Positions 15,362-24,799 of a stretch of DNA of 64,000 nt are shown piece after piece. The notes beneath the pieces were generated by a model, which did not search any database, had not been told where the DNA came from, and was given only the letters and a program-made list of their open reading frames with translations. The stretch is taken from NCBI RefSeq assembly GCF_029688865.1, contig NZ_JARUKV010000020.1, positions 30,198-94,197 on the forward strand. The letters are read 5' to 3'. How positions within the stretch are numbered: the first letter of the stretch is position 1; every line of letters begins with the position of its first letter. Position numbers and translations under genes: made by a program. This stretch comes from Natronococcus sp. A-GB7. Lineage in GTDB: Archaea; Halobacteriota; Halobacteria; Halobacteriales; Natrialbaceae.

Positions 15362-16150
15362 TCAGGGCATCAAGGGGTCGGCTCGGGTTCGGTAGCGGTC
15401 GTAGGTCCGCTCGGCCCACTCGCGGACTTCCTCGGCGTCGGTCTCGACGAGGGCCCGAGGAACGCCGTCGTCGTTCTCGACGCCGAGCTGGACGCCGTCC
15501 TCGAAGAGGCCGAGGTAGAACTCGACCCCGCGGTCCGCGACGTACAGGTCGCAGTTCCCGGACTCGAGCATCTCGTCGATCAGTCGCCCGTACTCCGGCT
15601 GACTCCGAACCGTCGCCGCGATCTCGCGACCGTAGATCAGTTCGTGTCTGCTCCCGCCGTCGACGACACGGTCGCGTGCCACCGTCATCGCCGGCAGCCC
15701 GACTGCCGGAAGCAGACATCGGAACCGATCGGCACGCTCCATTGCCTCGATGTGGCGGTTCACGGGCGCGTACGGATCGCTCGAGTCCGCGGCGACGACC
15801 GTCGCGTCCTCGAGCGCCCGGAGATCGAACTCGAGCTCGTCGTCGGGAAACCACCGCACGAACGGCCGTAGCCGTTCGACAACGTCGACCAGCGATAGCG
15901 CGGGAAGCACGTCCTCGACGACGAGCTCCCCCAGCGACGTGATCTCGCAGGTCCGTCCCGTCACCTCGATCAAGTCACGCTCCTCGAGCGCGCCGACGTT
16001 GCGCCGAACCGTCACGCGAGAGGCGTCGAACCGTTCCCGCAACTCCCGCTTCCGGAGCCGTCGCTCGTCGTACAACGTCTCGAGCAGCCGGATCCGAACG
16101 GACGACTGCGTCAGAAAGCACATTCCGTCGACCCCCGCTGTAGTGGACAT
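15362..16150 (-). CDS. Winged-helix regulator with FilR1-type C-terminal domain
   Basis: 262 residues. An N-terminal winged helix (about 10-75: SSVRIRLLETLYDERRLRKR, then FDASRVTVRRNVGALEERDL) is followed by an alpha/beta domain like the FilR1/DUF1724 region found in archaeal one-component regulators (FRCLLPAVGL, ELIYGREIAATV, YVADRGVEFYLGLFEDGVQL). The C-terminal domain probably senses a ligand. The start at 16150 is favoured over an upstream in-frame codon because the earlier residues are not conserved-looking. It is located downstream of the Tat-exported small protein on the same strand, with a 166-bp gap. Confidence 0.8.
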   Translation of the reverse strand: MSTTAGVDGMCFLTQSSVRIRLLETLYDERRLRKRELRERFDASRVTVRRNVGALEERDLIEVTGRTCEITSLGELVVEDVLPALSLVDVVERLRPFVRWFPDDELEFDLRALEDATVVAADSSDPYAPVNRHIEAMERADRFRCLLPAVGLPAMTVARDRVVDGGSRHELIYGREIAATVRSQPEYGRLIDEMLESGNCDLYVADRGVEFYLGLFEDGVQLGVENDDGVPRALVETDAEEVREWAERTYDRYRTRADPLMP

Positions 16151-16316
16151 GTATGAACTCACCCCGACACTGATAGCTTTGCCGGGAACACAGTTTACTC
16201 TAGTCAACACGATCCGAACCGAACCGGCTGAAAAATTGTTCTATCGGCGACGAGGGGACGCAATCGCTCGCGATACGGGAGCAAGTGGTGGGCCGGGTGA
16301 GTCGTACGGTGGCGCC

Positions 16317-16739
16317 TCACCCGCGGTGTGCGATTCCGACGTTGAGCGCGGAACTCGAACAGGAGAGTCCGACGATCCGCCCGGTGAACCAGAGGGTATC
16401 GCGCTGGCCCGCCGACACGAACAGCGTCTCACTCGAGGGCAACAGTCGCGGATCCTGCACGTAGCGTTCCGTGGCGACGTTGCCGGTAACGTCGAGGGTC
16501 ACCTCGCCGCCGCTCCCCTCGCAGGCGCGAACGGTCATCGCGCCGGTCGACCAGTCCTCGGGCGTGAGATCCTCGTCGCCACAGCCTCGAGTCTCGACCC
16601 GACCACCGTCCTGTTGTGCCATCGCCGTTCCGGAACCGATCGCCGTTGCCCCCGTCAGCGCGCTCAGCGCCGCGAGTACCGTTCGCCGGCGCGGCGCCGT
16701 CTCCGAACCGTCCTCCGTAGCCGAATCCGCCGTATGCAT
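16317..16739 (-). CDS. Small Tat-exported protein of unknown function
   Basis: 140 residues. Tat signal APRRRTVLAALSALTGATAI with cleavage likely after AMAQ (about residue 41). The mature part has four cysteines (GCGDEDL, RACEGSG, LSCSSSAL), presumably forming disulfides outside the cell, and a beta-rich pattern (GGEVTLDVTGNVATERYVQD). No family is recognised. It is transcribed away from the zinc-ribbon gene with a 220-bp spacer. Confidence 0.7.
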   Translation of the reverse strand: MHTADSATEDGSETAPRRRTVLAALSALTGATAIGSGTAMAQQDGGRVETRGCGDEDLTPEDWSTGAMTVRACEGSGGEVTLDVTGNVATERYVQDPRLLPSSETLFVSAGQRDTLWFTGRIVGLSCSSSALNVGIAHRG

Positions 16740-16962
16740 GGCTGGATACCTCCGGCGGGTCGTACCGTCGACGTCGCCATCAAACTAACACGCGTTCGTC
16801 GAACACCCCTCGCCGATCGAACGACCCCTGTTCGCCGGATTGCCCTTCCCGCGCGTTCGTCGGCCGTCATGCCACCCTCGCTCGAGAGCCGCCTTCGGTC
16901 GCGTTGCTGGAGGGAGCGAGCTCCGTCGAAACCGGCCACGTCAGTGGGTCCGAAATCACTGC

Positions 16963-17181
16963 TCAGTCGTCGGCGGCGGCCTCCGTCGAGTCGACGACTT
17001 CGAACGACGTTTCGCCGCACTCACACCCCGTTCGCTGTCCGATCGGCTGGACGGTTCCGTCGGATCGCTGCTCGGAGGCGTAGGCTTTCCCGCAGGTGGT
17101 ACAGATCGCTGCGACTTTCCGCGTCGTCTCCGTGTCAGCGTCCGAATCGGCCGCCATGTCGCGGCCGGAACGATCGTTCAT
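16963..17181 (-). CDS. Small zinc-ribbon protein
   Basis: 72 residues: a charged tail, then CTTCGKAYASEQ and GCECGETSFEV. The two CxxC/CxC knuckles form a zinc ribbon. It is a clear paralogue of the 49-residue protein at 52992-53141 (shared pattern K-x-AA-x-C-xx-CGKA, then G-x-PIG, then GC-x-CG-x-TSF). ATG 17157 is an alternative start. Cytoplasmic; function unknown. Confidence 0.75.
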   Translation of the reverse strand: MNDRSGRDMAADSDADTETTRKVAAICTTCGKAYASEQRSDGTVQPIGQRTGCECGETSFEVVDSTEAAADD

Positions 17182-17258
17182 TTACTGATCCAAGACGACG
17201 CTCGTCGAAACCCACTCTGCATTGAAGTCGAGAGTATTTATATGGGGAGTGGTACACA

Positions 17259-17930
17259 TCAGTTCGCGTCGGGCAGGCCTTTCGGAGTCGAGACGGTGAG
17301 TGTGTTCCTGACGAGGTTGTCCGTCGCCCGACGCAGTCGCTGGGAGACCGAGTTCGTCGAGATGTCGAGCTCCGCGGCCAGCTCCTCGATCTGGGTCTCG
17401 CGAGGAACGTCGAAGTAGCCCATCTCCTGGGCGGTCGTGAGCACCTCCCGCTGTTCCGGCGTGAGGTCGTACCGCCGTTCCTTCGGTTCGATCCCCCGGT
17501 ACAAGCGCTGGAGTTCGAACGCGTGACCCCGATCGCGAAAGTGCGCCTGAAACTCCTCGAGGACGCTCTCGTCGACGAACTTCAGCTTGAGGTACCAGCG
17601 TCCGTCCTTTGCTTCGGCCTCCTGTACGATCCCGTGCTGGTCGACGACCTCGTCGATCAGGCGCTGGAGCTCCTCGCTCCAGTGAACGTTGAAGTAGCCG
17701 ATGCCGTCGGCGAGGTTGAGCGTTCGAACCCCCTCGATATCGGGATCGGCCTCGAGGGCGTGTTTTACGGCCTCGAGATCGTCGCTCCTCACCCACAGGA
17801 ACGGCATCACCCACTCGCGGCTGTGGGTCGCGAGGCGTTCGATCTCGACCGTCGCGTCGGGTACGGTATCGAACGTGTGTTCCAGCGCGAACGCGTCGGC
17901 GGGAATCGTGAACTCGGCGACGACGCTCAT
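17259..17930 (-). CDS. Bat-type HTH_10 transcriptional regulator
   Basis: 223 residues. The N-terminal part is the bacterioopsin-activator-type domain (SVVAEFTIPADAFALEHTFD, with the AEF.IP start typical of the family). The C-terminal HTH_10 begins LTPEQREVLTTAQEMGYFDV, PRETQIEELAAELDIS, and ends with SVSQRLRRATDNLVRN. It probably senses an input through the N-terminal domain. ATG 17930 is chosen because the conserved AEF.IP region starts there; an open frame extends about 60 codons further but is not family-like. It is a lone gene between the zinc-ribbon gene and the DUF892 gene. Confidence 0.88.
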   Translation of the reverse strand: MSVVAEFTIPADAFALEHTFDTVPDATVEIERLATHSREWVMPFLWVRSDDLEAVKHALEADPDIEGVRTLNLADGIGYFNVHWSEELQRLIDEVVDQHGIVQEAEAKDGRWYLKLKFVDESVLEEFQAHFRDRGHAFELQRLYRGIEPKERRYDLTPEQREVLTTAQEMGYFDVPRETQIEELAAELDISTNSVSQRLRRATDNLVRNTLTVSTPKGLPDAN

Positions 17931-18120
17931 ACACGTTTCGTTCGGCTCGAGACACTGAAAACCGGCACCTGCGACTGCAACAACGCGTTCCGGGCCTCCG
18001 ACCTCCATTGCGGTACGACTCTCAACACCACTAATTTCACAGAAGGAGCAGTAGACATACCGTCGATCAGCGACGGAAGTAAACCCGTCGCGACGGTCCG
18101 TCACCGTTGACACGTTCGTC

Positions 18121-18603
18121 TCAGTGCTTCCGTTTTCGCTCGCGGAACTCCTGCATCTTCCGCAGCGCGGATTCGGCTTCGGACCGATTCTGCTCGAGCC
18201 GACTCACCACCGGTTCGGGGTGATCGAGGTTCTCGGCCAACAGAACCAGCCGATCGAGCAGCGTGATCTCGATCCGCTCGTTGATCGTGCCGACCCCGAT
18301 CGCGTCGAGATCGCGCAGCTCGGCGCTCTCGACCTCGCTGATGAACTCGTCTTTTTCGGCGAGCAGTCCCTCCATGATCGGACTGCCACGCTCCTCGAGG
18401 GGAAGCTCGGCCAGCTCGAAGATCTCCTCGATCCGGGTGATCTGTGCGACCGTATCCTCCCTGTGGTCGGCGAACAGCTCCCGAATCTCCTCGCTGGCGG
18501 CCGCCTCCGAGAGGTCGCCGTTCAGATCGAGGATCTCGAGTTCCGCGTGGTACAGCTTCTGTAGCTCCCGCTCGAACATGTCCGCTTCAGTTCTGATGCT
18601 CAT
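18121..18603 (-). CDS. DUF892 (YciE/YciF-like) ferritin-like protein
   Basis: 160 residues, almost all helix. The opening FERELQKLYHAELEILDLNG and later HREDTVAQITRIEEIFELAE match the DUF892 stress-protein family, a ferritin-like four-helix bundle. It carries Glu and His at the expected places (YHAELEIL; ADHREDT). The role in the family is stress-linked and not well defined. It lies 63 bp downstream of the 188-residue gene on the same strand, probably one transcript. Confidence 0.82.
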   Translation of the reverse strand: MSIRTEADMFERELQKLYHAELEILDLNGDLSEAAASEEIRELFADHREDTVAQITRIEEIFELAELPLEERGSPIMEGLLAEKDEFISEVESAELRDLDAIGVGTINERIEITLLDRLVLLAENLDHPEPVVSRLEQNRSEAESALRKMQEFRERKRKH

Positions 18604-18666
18604 AATGGTTTCTCGCGTGGTGCGTACGGATGTCGGTCGTATAGCTCTGCTCGCCGCCGCAGTCGT

Positions 18667-19233
18667 TCACTCCGCATCGACGACCAGCTCCCTGAGACAG
18701 TCCCGCGCGGCGTCGGTGTCGACCGCCTCGCTCTCCAGCAGGAGACACAGCTCCGCCGTCGACACCTCGTTTCCCGCCCGTAACTCCTCCAGAATCGACG
18801 CGATCGGCGCGCGGGTCGCATCGATCGAGAGCTCGAGGTCCTCGACGAGGATCTCGTCTCGCTTCCCGGCCGCGTACACGGCCTCCCGGAGGAGCCGTTC
18901 CGCCGTCGACTCGGTTCGGTCCGAGTGCGCTTCGAGCATCGCCTCCGTGATCCCCGTGTTGTACAGGATGAAGGCCAGCCCGTCCCGGAGCCCCGCCGTG
19001 AACTCGTCGTCCTCGTCGCCGTCCGCGAGGCGCTCGAAGAGCTTCTCCCGTTCGGCCTCCTCGAGGTGCTCGAACAGGATCGTGAAATCGAGAATCGTGT
19101 TGTGGACCCGCTTGCGGATGTCGCGTCGGCGCTGGTAGCGTTGCTGTTTGGCGTGCTCACCCTCGTAGGACTTCTCCCCGGTGAGCCACCGACGATCCTC
19201 GGTCGTCAACATCGCGTTCTTTCGGTCCGTCAT
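18667..19233 (-). CDS. Haloarchaeal protein of unknown function
   Basis: 188 residues, helical and acidic, without membrane segments or signal. A conserved-looking N-terminus, LTTEDRRWLTGEKSYEGEHA then KQQRYQRRRDIRKRVHNTIL, is basic and could contact nucleic acid; the rest is acidic. I recognise the N-terminal pattern from haloarchaeal proteins but no named domain. First gene of a likely pair with the DUF892 gene. It is divergent from chrA across an AT-rich spacer. Confidence 0.75.
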   Translation of the reverse strand: MTDRKNAMLTTEDRRWLTGEKSYEGEHAKQQRYQRRRDIRKRVHNTILDFTILFEHLEEAEREKLFERLADGDEDDEFTAGLRDGLAFILYNTGITEAMLEAHSDRTESTAERLLREAVYAAGKRDEILVEDLELSIDATRAPIASILEELRAGNEVSTAELCLLLESEAVDTDAARDCLRELVVDAE

Positions 19234-19430
19234 GGTTGCGTCGTGTTCGTTCGGCTCCGGTCCGCCAGCAATGACACTATATTCAACATACCCTATAAAT
19301 AGGAATATATTTACCCGAACATCGTGACGTCATCTCATGCGTCGAGATGACACCCCGATCGGCATGAAGATTGTGCCATCCACGAGCGCAAGACGGCCGA
19401 CCGCCGGCGATCGATCGACCGCCGAGAGCG
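19234..19430. promoter_or_regulatory. Divergent AT-rich promoter region (188-aa gene / chrA)
   Basis: The spacer contains CCTATAAATAGG (19295-19306), a near-palindrome able to act as a TATA box in either direction, next to GGAATATATTTACCC. Both genes would have leaders of 60 nt or more if this is the only promoter. Confidence 0.4.
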
Positions 19431-20831
19431 ATGGTTGACGCGACGGCCGACGCGGCGAAGACGGAGTACCGTGGCCGCGCTACCCCCGCCAAACTCCTCG
19501 AGGTCGCCAAGTACTACCTCTTCATCGGGATCGTCGGCTTCGGCGGTCCGATGGTCCACATCGCGATGATGGAGGACGACCTCGTCGGTGAGGACAGCAA
19601 GGAGTGGACCGATCAGTCGGTGTTCATGGAGGGGCTCGCGATCTGTAACATGCTCCCGGGGCCGGCCTCGACCCAGCTCGGAATCTTCATGGGCTGGATC
19701 TACGCCGGGACGAAGGGCGCGCTCGTTGCCGGCTTCTTCTTCATGCTGCCGACGTTCGTTCTCGTCGTCTTCTTCTCGTGGCTCTACTTCGCCTACCAGC
19801 AGGTTCCCGCGGTCGAGGCGGTGTTCTACGGGATCAACCCTGTCGTCATCGGCCTCATCGTCGGCGCCTGCTACTCGATGATCCGAAGCGCCTTCGAGGA
19901 GGGGCGAACGGACACCGAGTTCGAGGTCCGGGGTGAATCGTGGAACGTCGACTACCTGCTCGTCGTCCTGCTCGTCGCGACCACGGTCGTTCAGGCCGTC
20001 CTCGGTCCGAACCCGGTGTTGCTGTTCATCGCGTCCGGGCTCGTCGGCGTCGCGGTCTACCGCTCCGACTGGGTCCGAACGAACGCGCGCCGACTGGCGC
20101 CGTGGGCGATCCTCGGCGCCGTCGCAGGACTCCTGTTCGTCCTCCGCGATTGGGTCCTCGAGGCTCTCGGTCCCGCCGTTCGCGGCGCGCTCGAGACCAG
20201 TCCGATCTGGGGTGCGTTGATCGCGCTCTGGGCCAACCCCTGGATCCAGCTGTTCGCGTTCATGATTTACACCGGCTCGTTCATCTACGGCGGCGGGCTC
20301 GTATTGATCCCCTTTATCGAGACCTACGTGGTCAGCGAGTTCGGCTGGATGACCGGACGCGAGTTCGTCGACGGGATCGCGATCGGACAGCTCTCGCCCG
20401 GCCCGGTCGTGATGACGACGGCGTTCGTGGGGTACAAGCTCATACTCGACGTCTCCGGTGGGATCGTCGCCCTCGCGGTGATCGGCGCGCTCGTAGCGAC
20501 GATCGGCGCGTTCGGCCCCTCCTTCGCGTTCATCATCGGCTTCTTCCCGTACTTCGCGAAGGTCCGCGAGAACGAACTCGTCCAGACCGCTCTGGTCGCC
20601 GTCAACGCGGCCGTCATCGGGGCGATCCTCGGTGCGACGGTCATCCTCGCCGAGGAGTCGTTTTTCGTCGAGCAGCCGACCGTTCCGATCCCGGCCGCCG
20701 GAGCGGTCCTCGATCTGTTCGCCGTCTTGCTGGCGGTCGTCACCTACTGGCTGTTCGTCCGCGGTGTCCACGCCGCGTACCTCATCGCCGCCGGCGGCGC
20801 GATCGGTGTCGGCGCCTTCTTCCTCGTTTAG
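19431..20831 (+). CDS. chrA: Chromate transporter family protein (ChrA)
   Basis: 466 residues, two-domain CHR family membrane protein with about ten or more helices. The CHR signature appears in both halves: FIGIVGFGGPMVHIAMMEDD with GLAICNMLPGPASTQLGIFM in the first, and YTGSFIYGGGLVLIPFIETY with DGIAIGQLSPGPVVMTTAFV in the second. Such proteins are linked to chromate or sulfate movement; the physiological role here is not tested by sequence. ATG 19431 is chosen; a GTG far upstream reads through non-conserved sequence. The MFS gene follows on the same strand after a 105-bp gap holding its own inverted repeat. Confidence 0.92.
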   Translation: MVDATADAAKTEYRGRATPAKLLEVAKYYLFIGIVGFGGPMVHIAMMEDDLVGEDSKEWTDQSVFMEGLAICNMLPGPASTQLGIFMGWIYAGTKGALVAGFFFMLPTFVLVVFFSWLYFAYQQVPAVEAVFYGINPVVIGLIVGACYSMIRSAFEEGRTDTEFEVRGESWNVDYLLVVLLVATTVVQAVLGPNPVLLFIASGLVGVAVYRSDWVRTNARRLAPWAILGAVAGLLFVLRDWVLEALGPAVRGALETSPIWGALIALWANPWIQLFAFMIYTGSFIYGGGLVLIPFIETYVVSEFGWMTGREFVDGIAIGQLSPGPVVMTTAFVGYKLILDVSGGIVALAVIGALVATIGAFGPSFAFIIGFFPYFAKVRENELVQTALVAVNAAVIGAILGATVILAEESFFVEQPTVPIPAAGAVLDLFAVLLAVVTYWLFVRGVHAAYLIAAGGAIGVGAFFLV

Positions 20832-20896
20832 CTCCGTCGCTGGAGTAATTTCTGCCCGGTTCGGAACCGTCGACGCCCGAGACTGCTATCCGGTAT

Positions 20897-20913
20897 AGTA
20901 AAATGTATTTACT
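20897..20913. promoter_or_regulatory. Inverted repeat AGTAAAATGTATTTACT upstream of MFS gene
   Basis: Six-bp arms AGTAAA/TTTACT around a 5-bp centre, ending 23 bp before the MFS start codon. AT-rich and in the position of a core promoter, so a bound protein would compete with TBP/TFB or be the TATA region itself. Confidence 0.45.
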
Positions 20914-20936
20914 ACGCTGTTCAATCCGATCGGTAG

Positions 20937-22268
20937 ATGGGCACGGAACGCGAAACCGCCGACCTCCTCGGACCGTTTCGCCAGTTCTTCTCGCTGCAGC
21001 GGGACGTCCTGGTGCTCTCGCTGGCGATGTTCGCGTTCAGTCTCGGGTTCCAGATGACGAACCGGTTCCTGCCGGATTATCTGGTCTACCTCGGCGCTGG
21101 CGGGTTCGTGGTCGGCCTGTTCGCCACGCTGGGCAACGTCATCGGCGCCGTCTACCCCTACTACGGCGGAGTCATCTCCGATCGGGTGGGATCACGGTAC
21201 GCGCTGACCGTCTTCGGCTTCCTCTCGACGTTCGGCTTCGCGATCTGGCTCGGCTCCGCCTACGTACCCGCGATCGATCTCGGCGCCGTCGTCCTCGAGC
21301 CGTGGGTGTGGGTGTTCGTCGGTCTACTATTAGCGCAGTGCTGGAAGTCCTTCGGGATCGGCGGCCACTACGCCATCGTCAAACAGGCGACCGAACCGAG
21401 CCGACTGGCACAGGGGTTCGCTAGCACGGAGACGTTTCGTCGGACCGCCTTCCTGATCGCGCCGCTGATCGTCGCCGTTCTCGTCGCCGACGAGCTTATG
21501 CCCGGCTTCCTCTGGGTGCTCGCTATCGGAATCGTCTTCGCCGTCCTCGGAACGATCGCCCAGCACCTGCTGTACGAGGCCGACGAGGACTCGGTGGGCA
21601 AGGAGTTCGAGGGCGTCGGTCAGATCGTTGACGACCTGCGGGCGCTGCCGGATCCCCTGCGACCGCTGCTGGTCGCCGACACGTTCGTCCGCTTCGCCAA
21701 CGGGATGGTGTACGCCTTCTTCATCCTCGTGATCACCCAGCTGCTCGAGATCGGACTGACGCTCTCCCTCCCCGTCGTCGGTACGATCGACCTCTCGCCC
21801 GCGGCCTTTTTCGGGCTCCTCCTGAGTATCGAGATGCTGGTCGCGTTGCTGACGATGGCGCCGGCGGCGAAGATCGCCGAGTACGTCGGCCTCAAACCGG
21901 TCGTCGGGCTGGGATTCTTCGTCTACGCGATCTTCCCGGTACTGCTGATCTTCGGTCCCCAGTATCTCGGCGGAGTCGACGAAACGTGGCTCTTGATCGC
22001 GCTGTTTGCCTTCTCGGGGCTGCGGTTCGCCGGCCTGCCGGCTCACAAGGCGCTCGTAGTCGGGCCCGCCGAGAAGGGCGCAGGCGGCCGCGTAACGGGA
22101 TCGTACTACCTGATCCGCGGTGCGATCGTCATCCCTAGCGGCGCCCTGGGCGGATTCCTCTGGCAGTTCGTTAGCCCAGAACTCTCCTTTACGATCGCGA
22201 CGGTCGTCGGCATGATCGGCGTCGTCTACTTCGCGATCTTCGGCCAGGAGTTCGAGGCCTATCGGTAG
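20937..22268 (+). CDS. MFS transporter
   Basis: 443 residues, 12 predicted membrane helices. Loop 2-3 motif GGVISDRVGSRYALTVFG is the MFS signature A. A central cytoplasmic loop (about 200-230) separates the halves. It sits between chrA and the 3' end of the nos operon but on the opposite strand to nos, so a link to nitrogen-oxide respiration is only positional. Substrate unknown. Confidence 0.88.
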   Translation: MGTERETADLLGPFRQFFSLQRDVLVLSLAMFAFSLGFQMTNRFLPDYLVYLGAGGFVVGLFATLGNVIGAVYPYYGGVISDRVGSRYALTVFGFLSTFGFAIWLGSAYVPAIDLGAVVLEPWVWVFVGLLLAQCWKSFGIGGHYAIVKQATEPSRLAQGFASTETFRRTAFLIAPLIVAVLVADELMPGFLWVLAIGIVFAVLGTIAQHLLYEADEDSVGKEFEGVGQIVDDLRALPDPLRPLLVADTFVRFANGMVYAFFILVITQLLEIGLTLSLPVVGTIDLSPAAFFGLLLSIEMLVALLTMAPAAKIAEYVGLKPVVGLGFFVYAIFPVLLIFGPQYLGGVDETWLLIALFAFSGLRFAGLPAHKALVVGPAEKGAGGRVTGSYYLIRGAIVIPSGALGGFLWQFVSPELSFTIATVVGMIGVVYFAIFGQEFEAYR

Positions 22269-22350
22269 CCCGTGGATCGCGTTCGCGCCGTTTCGAGGAC
22301 CTCGAGCCCGCGCCCTCGACGGCGCTCGATCGAGACGCGGAGCACGGATT

Positions 22351-22902
22351 TCACTCGAGGGCTCCCAGCTCCTCCCACGAGCTGACTGCGCCGCCGTGCT
22401 CGTCGGCGAACGCCGACGCCTCTTCCCGATCGGAGAACGGTAGAAACTCCTCGCCCATCGCCCCCTCGACCGCGCTGTCGACGACGTAGACCAGTTCGGT
22501 CGCGTCGGCGAACGCCGACACCTCGGCGTGGGTCGAAATGTACTGCGTGCCCTCACGCTCCTCGAGGCGGTAGTCGACGCTCGAGTAATCGGTGGCGAAG
22601 GCCGCGCGGTGCTCGTCGCCCCGAACTTCGCGTTCCTCGTGGACGGCGACGAGTTCGCGGAGACTGTCGAACGCTGCGGGACCCTCGTCTTCGTCGGCGT
22701 AGAGGAGCTGCCCGGCGGGACCGTGGTGGTCCGCGATCACCATTCCGCAGGCGTCACACGTCGCCCCGTCGTCGAGGGCGATCGGCTCGGCCGACTCCTC
22801 CGTGGTCGTCTCGTCGTCCTCGAGACAGCCAGCCAGTCCGACCGTCGCTGCCGTCGCGAGCGTTCCAGCGCCGACGAGGACGTGGCGTCGCGGACAGCTC
22901 AT
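22351..22902 (-). CDS. nosL: NosL copper chaperone lipoprotein
   Basis: 183 residues. Signal CPRRHVLVGAGTLATAATVG with lipobox LAGC, so it is anchored outside the membrane. The conserved motif CDACGM (about residue 50) is the NosL copper site, and FADATELVYVVDS and EAMGEEFLPFSD-type segments complete the domain. NosL brings copper to NosZ for the CuZ centre. It is the last gene of the nos operon; its ATG overlaps the nosY stop by 4 bp (ATGA). Confidence 0.93.
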   Translation of the reverse strand: MSCPRRHVLVGAGTLATAATVGLAGCLEDDETTTEESAEPIALDDGATCDACGMVIADHHGPAGQLLYADEDEGPAAFDSLRELVAVHEEREVRGDEHRAAFATDYSSVDYRLEEREGTQYISTHAEVSAFADATELVYVVDSAVEGAMGEEFLPFSDREEASAFADEHGGAVSSWEELGALE

Positions 22903-23831
22903 AGCCGTCGCCTCCGTATCGCGAGCGTCGCAAGGACGGTCGGAACGACGATCCAGGCGACGAGCGCTCCCAGGAGCACCCCCGTCGAGAGGCCGGACTC
23001 GGCGAGCACCGTAGCGAAGCCGGCGTCGCCGGCCGCACCCAGCGTCCCGAGGACGAGCGCGCGGAAGATCCCCGTCGGGTTCGCGAGCAACATCGCGGAG
23101 ACGGCGGTCCCCGAGAGGTCGAACGCCGCGACGAGACCGAGCCCGAGCAGGTCGTGGACGAGGACGAACCAGGCCCAGATCAGCAGGGCGATCCCGAGCG
23201 CGTGGGTCTTCTCGCGAGCGAGCGTCGAGACGAGGACGGCGACCGCGAGGAAGGCAAGCCCCAGGCCAACGGTCGCGAGCAGGAACGTCGCGTAGGCGTC
23301 GAAGCCGGCGAGGCCGAACTCGAGCAGCAGGAAACCCCCGGCGATCCCGAACCCGAGGATCGTCGCGCTCGCGAGGACGACCGCCCGTCCGAGCAGGGTT
23401 CCGACGACGATCCAGGCCCGCTCGACGGGCAGCGCGAACAGGGTCCGGAGCCAGCCGCTCTCCTCGCGGCCGACGACGGCGTCGTAGCCGAACGCGAGCG
23501 CGACCAGCGGGACGAGGTAGACCGCGAGCACGGCGAGGCTCGCGACGGTGCGTTCGAACCCCTCCGGGCTGACGCTCGAGCCGCTGAACGTCGTCAGCCC
23601 GAGCGCGAACGCGGCGAAGACCGCGGTGAGCGCGATCGCCCACCGTCCCCGGATCGCCAGTCGGTACTCGGTTTCGGCGACGACCAGCAGCTGCCGGTAC
23701 CAGTCGCCCGACTCGCTGGAGCGACCGAGTTCGGCGTCGGCTACCGTCCCGTAGCCGCCGTCGGCTCTCGGGCGTGGCTCGTCGCCCCCGTCCGTCGGCT
23801 GCCGCGGATTCGACCGCCTCGGATCGCTCAT
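22899..23831 (-). CDS. nosY: NosY ABC-type permease
   Basis: 310 residues. A polar N-terminal segment of about 45 residues precedes six membrane helices; the ABC2 pattern AETEYRLAIRGRWAIALTAV is followed by REESGWLRTLFALPVERAWI. It works with NosF and NosD to supply sulfur or otherwise mature the CuZ site of nitrous oxide reductase. It overlaps nosF by 4 bp at its start and nosL by 4 bp at its end. Confidence 0.92.
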   Translation of the reverse strand: MSDPRRSNPRQPTDGGDEPRPRADGGYGTVADAELGRSSESGDWYRQLLVVAETEYRLAIRGRWAIALTAVFAAFALGLTTFSGSSVSPEGFERTVASLAVLAVYLVPLVALAFGYDAVVGREESGWLRTLFALPVERAWIVVGTLLGRAVVLASATILGFGIAGGFLLLEFGLAGFDAYATFLLATVGLGLAFLAVAVLVSTLAREKTHALGIALLIWAWFVLVHDLLGLGLVAAFDLSGTAVSAMLLANPTGIFRALVLGTLGAAGDAGFATVLAESGLSTGVLLGALVAWIVVPTVLATLAIRRRRL

Positions 23832-24799
23832 CGCGCGCTCATCTCCGTTCCACCAGCGGACTCGCCGTCGACAGGCGTCCCACCCGATCCGCTCTCGGCC
23901 CCCGCAAGCGCCTCGTGGAATGCCGCCTCGAGCCCGGGCTCACGAACTTCGAAGCGATCGACCAGGTCGGCCTCGAGCGCCCCCGAGAGCTCGAGGGCGG
24001 CCTCGCGGTCGCAGGCGACCCCGATCTCCCCGTCGGAGTCGGTCACCTCGCCGTACCCCCGGACGGTCTCGAGGACCCGCGTCCGATCCCGCTCGCTCGC
24101 GGGCCGGACGGCGACGGTGACGCGCCCGTCGCCCGCCGCCCGCAGCTCGTCGACGGCCCCGACCGCGCGGAGCTGGCCGTCCTCGAGGACGGCGACGGCG
24201 TCGCAGAGCCGCTCGACCTCGCTCAGGACGTGCGAGGAGAGCACGACCGTCGCATCGGTCTCGCGATCGATCCGTTCGACGATCTCGTGGAACGTCGCAA
24301 CGCCGCGGGGGTCGAGCCCGGCCGTCGGCTCGTCGAGGACGAGCACGGGCGGCTCGGCCAGCAGCGCCGACGCGAGCCCGAGTCGTCGTCCCATTCCGTT
24401 GGAGTACCCCTCTACGGGCCGGTCGGCCGCGTCGGCCAGGCCGACCGTCTCGAGGGCGTCGTCGATGCGCTCCTTGCGGCCATCGATGCCACGAATTCGG
24501 GCGTGGACGTCGAGCACTTCCCGCCCGGTCATCGACGGCGGAAAGCCGGCGTGTTCGGGCAGGAACGCGATCCGCTCGCGAACGCGGTGGCCAGCCCGCT
24601 CGACGTCGATCCCGCCGACTTCGATCCGTCCCGCGTCAGGGGTGTCGTGGCCGACCAGCAGCTCGAAGAGCGTCGTCTTTCCCGCGCCGTTCGTCCCGAG
24701 GACGCCGAACGTCGACCCGGACGGGATCTCGAATGTCGGCCCGTCAAGGGCGACGACGTCGCCGTAGCGTTTGTGAACGTCAGTGATCGTGATTTGCAT
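23828..24799 (-). CDS. nosF: NosF ABC-type ATPase
   Basis: 323 residues. Walker A GTNGAGKTT (about 36-44), signature SNGMGRRLGLASALL, Walker B PVLVLDEPTAGLD and switch His in VVLSSHVLSEVERL. The C-terminal extension of about 100 residues is typical of NosF/CcmA-like exporters. It pairs with NosY. Its start overlaps the end of nosD by 20 bp, which implies coupled translation. Confidence 0.93.
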   Translation of the reverse strand: MQITITDVHKRYGDVVALDGPTFEIPSGSTFGVLGTNGAGKTTLFELLVGHDTPDAGRIEVGGIDVERAGHRVRERIAFLPEHAGFPPSMTGREVLDVHARIRGIDGRKERIDDALETVGLADAADRPVEGYSNGMGRRLGLASALLAEPPVLVLDEPTAGLDPRGVATFHEIVERIDRETDATVVLSSHVLSEVERLCDAVAVLEDGQLRAVGAVDELRAAGDGRVTVAVRPASERDRTRVLETVRGYGEVTDSDGEIGVACDREAALELSGALEADLVDRFEVREPGLEAAFHEALAGAESGSGGTPVDGESAGGTEMSAR

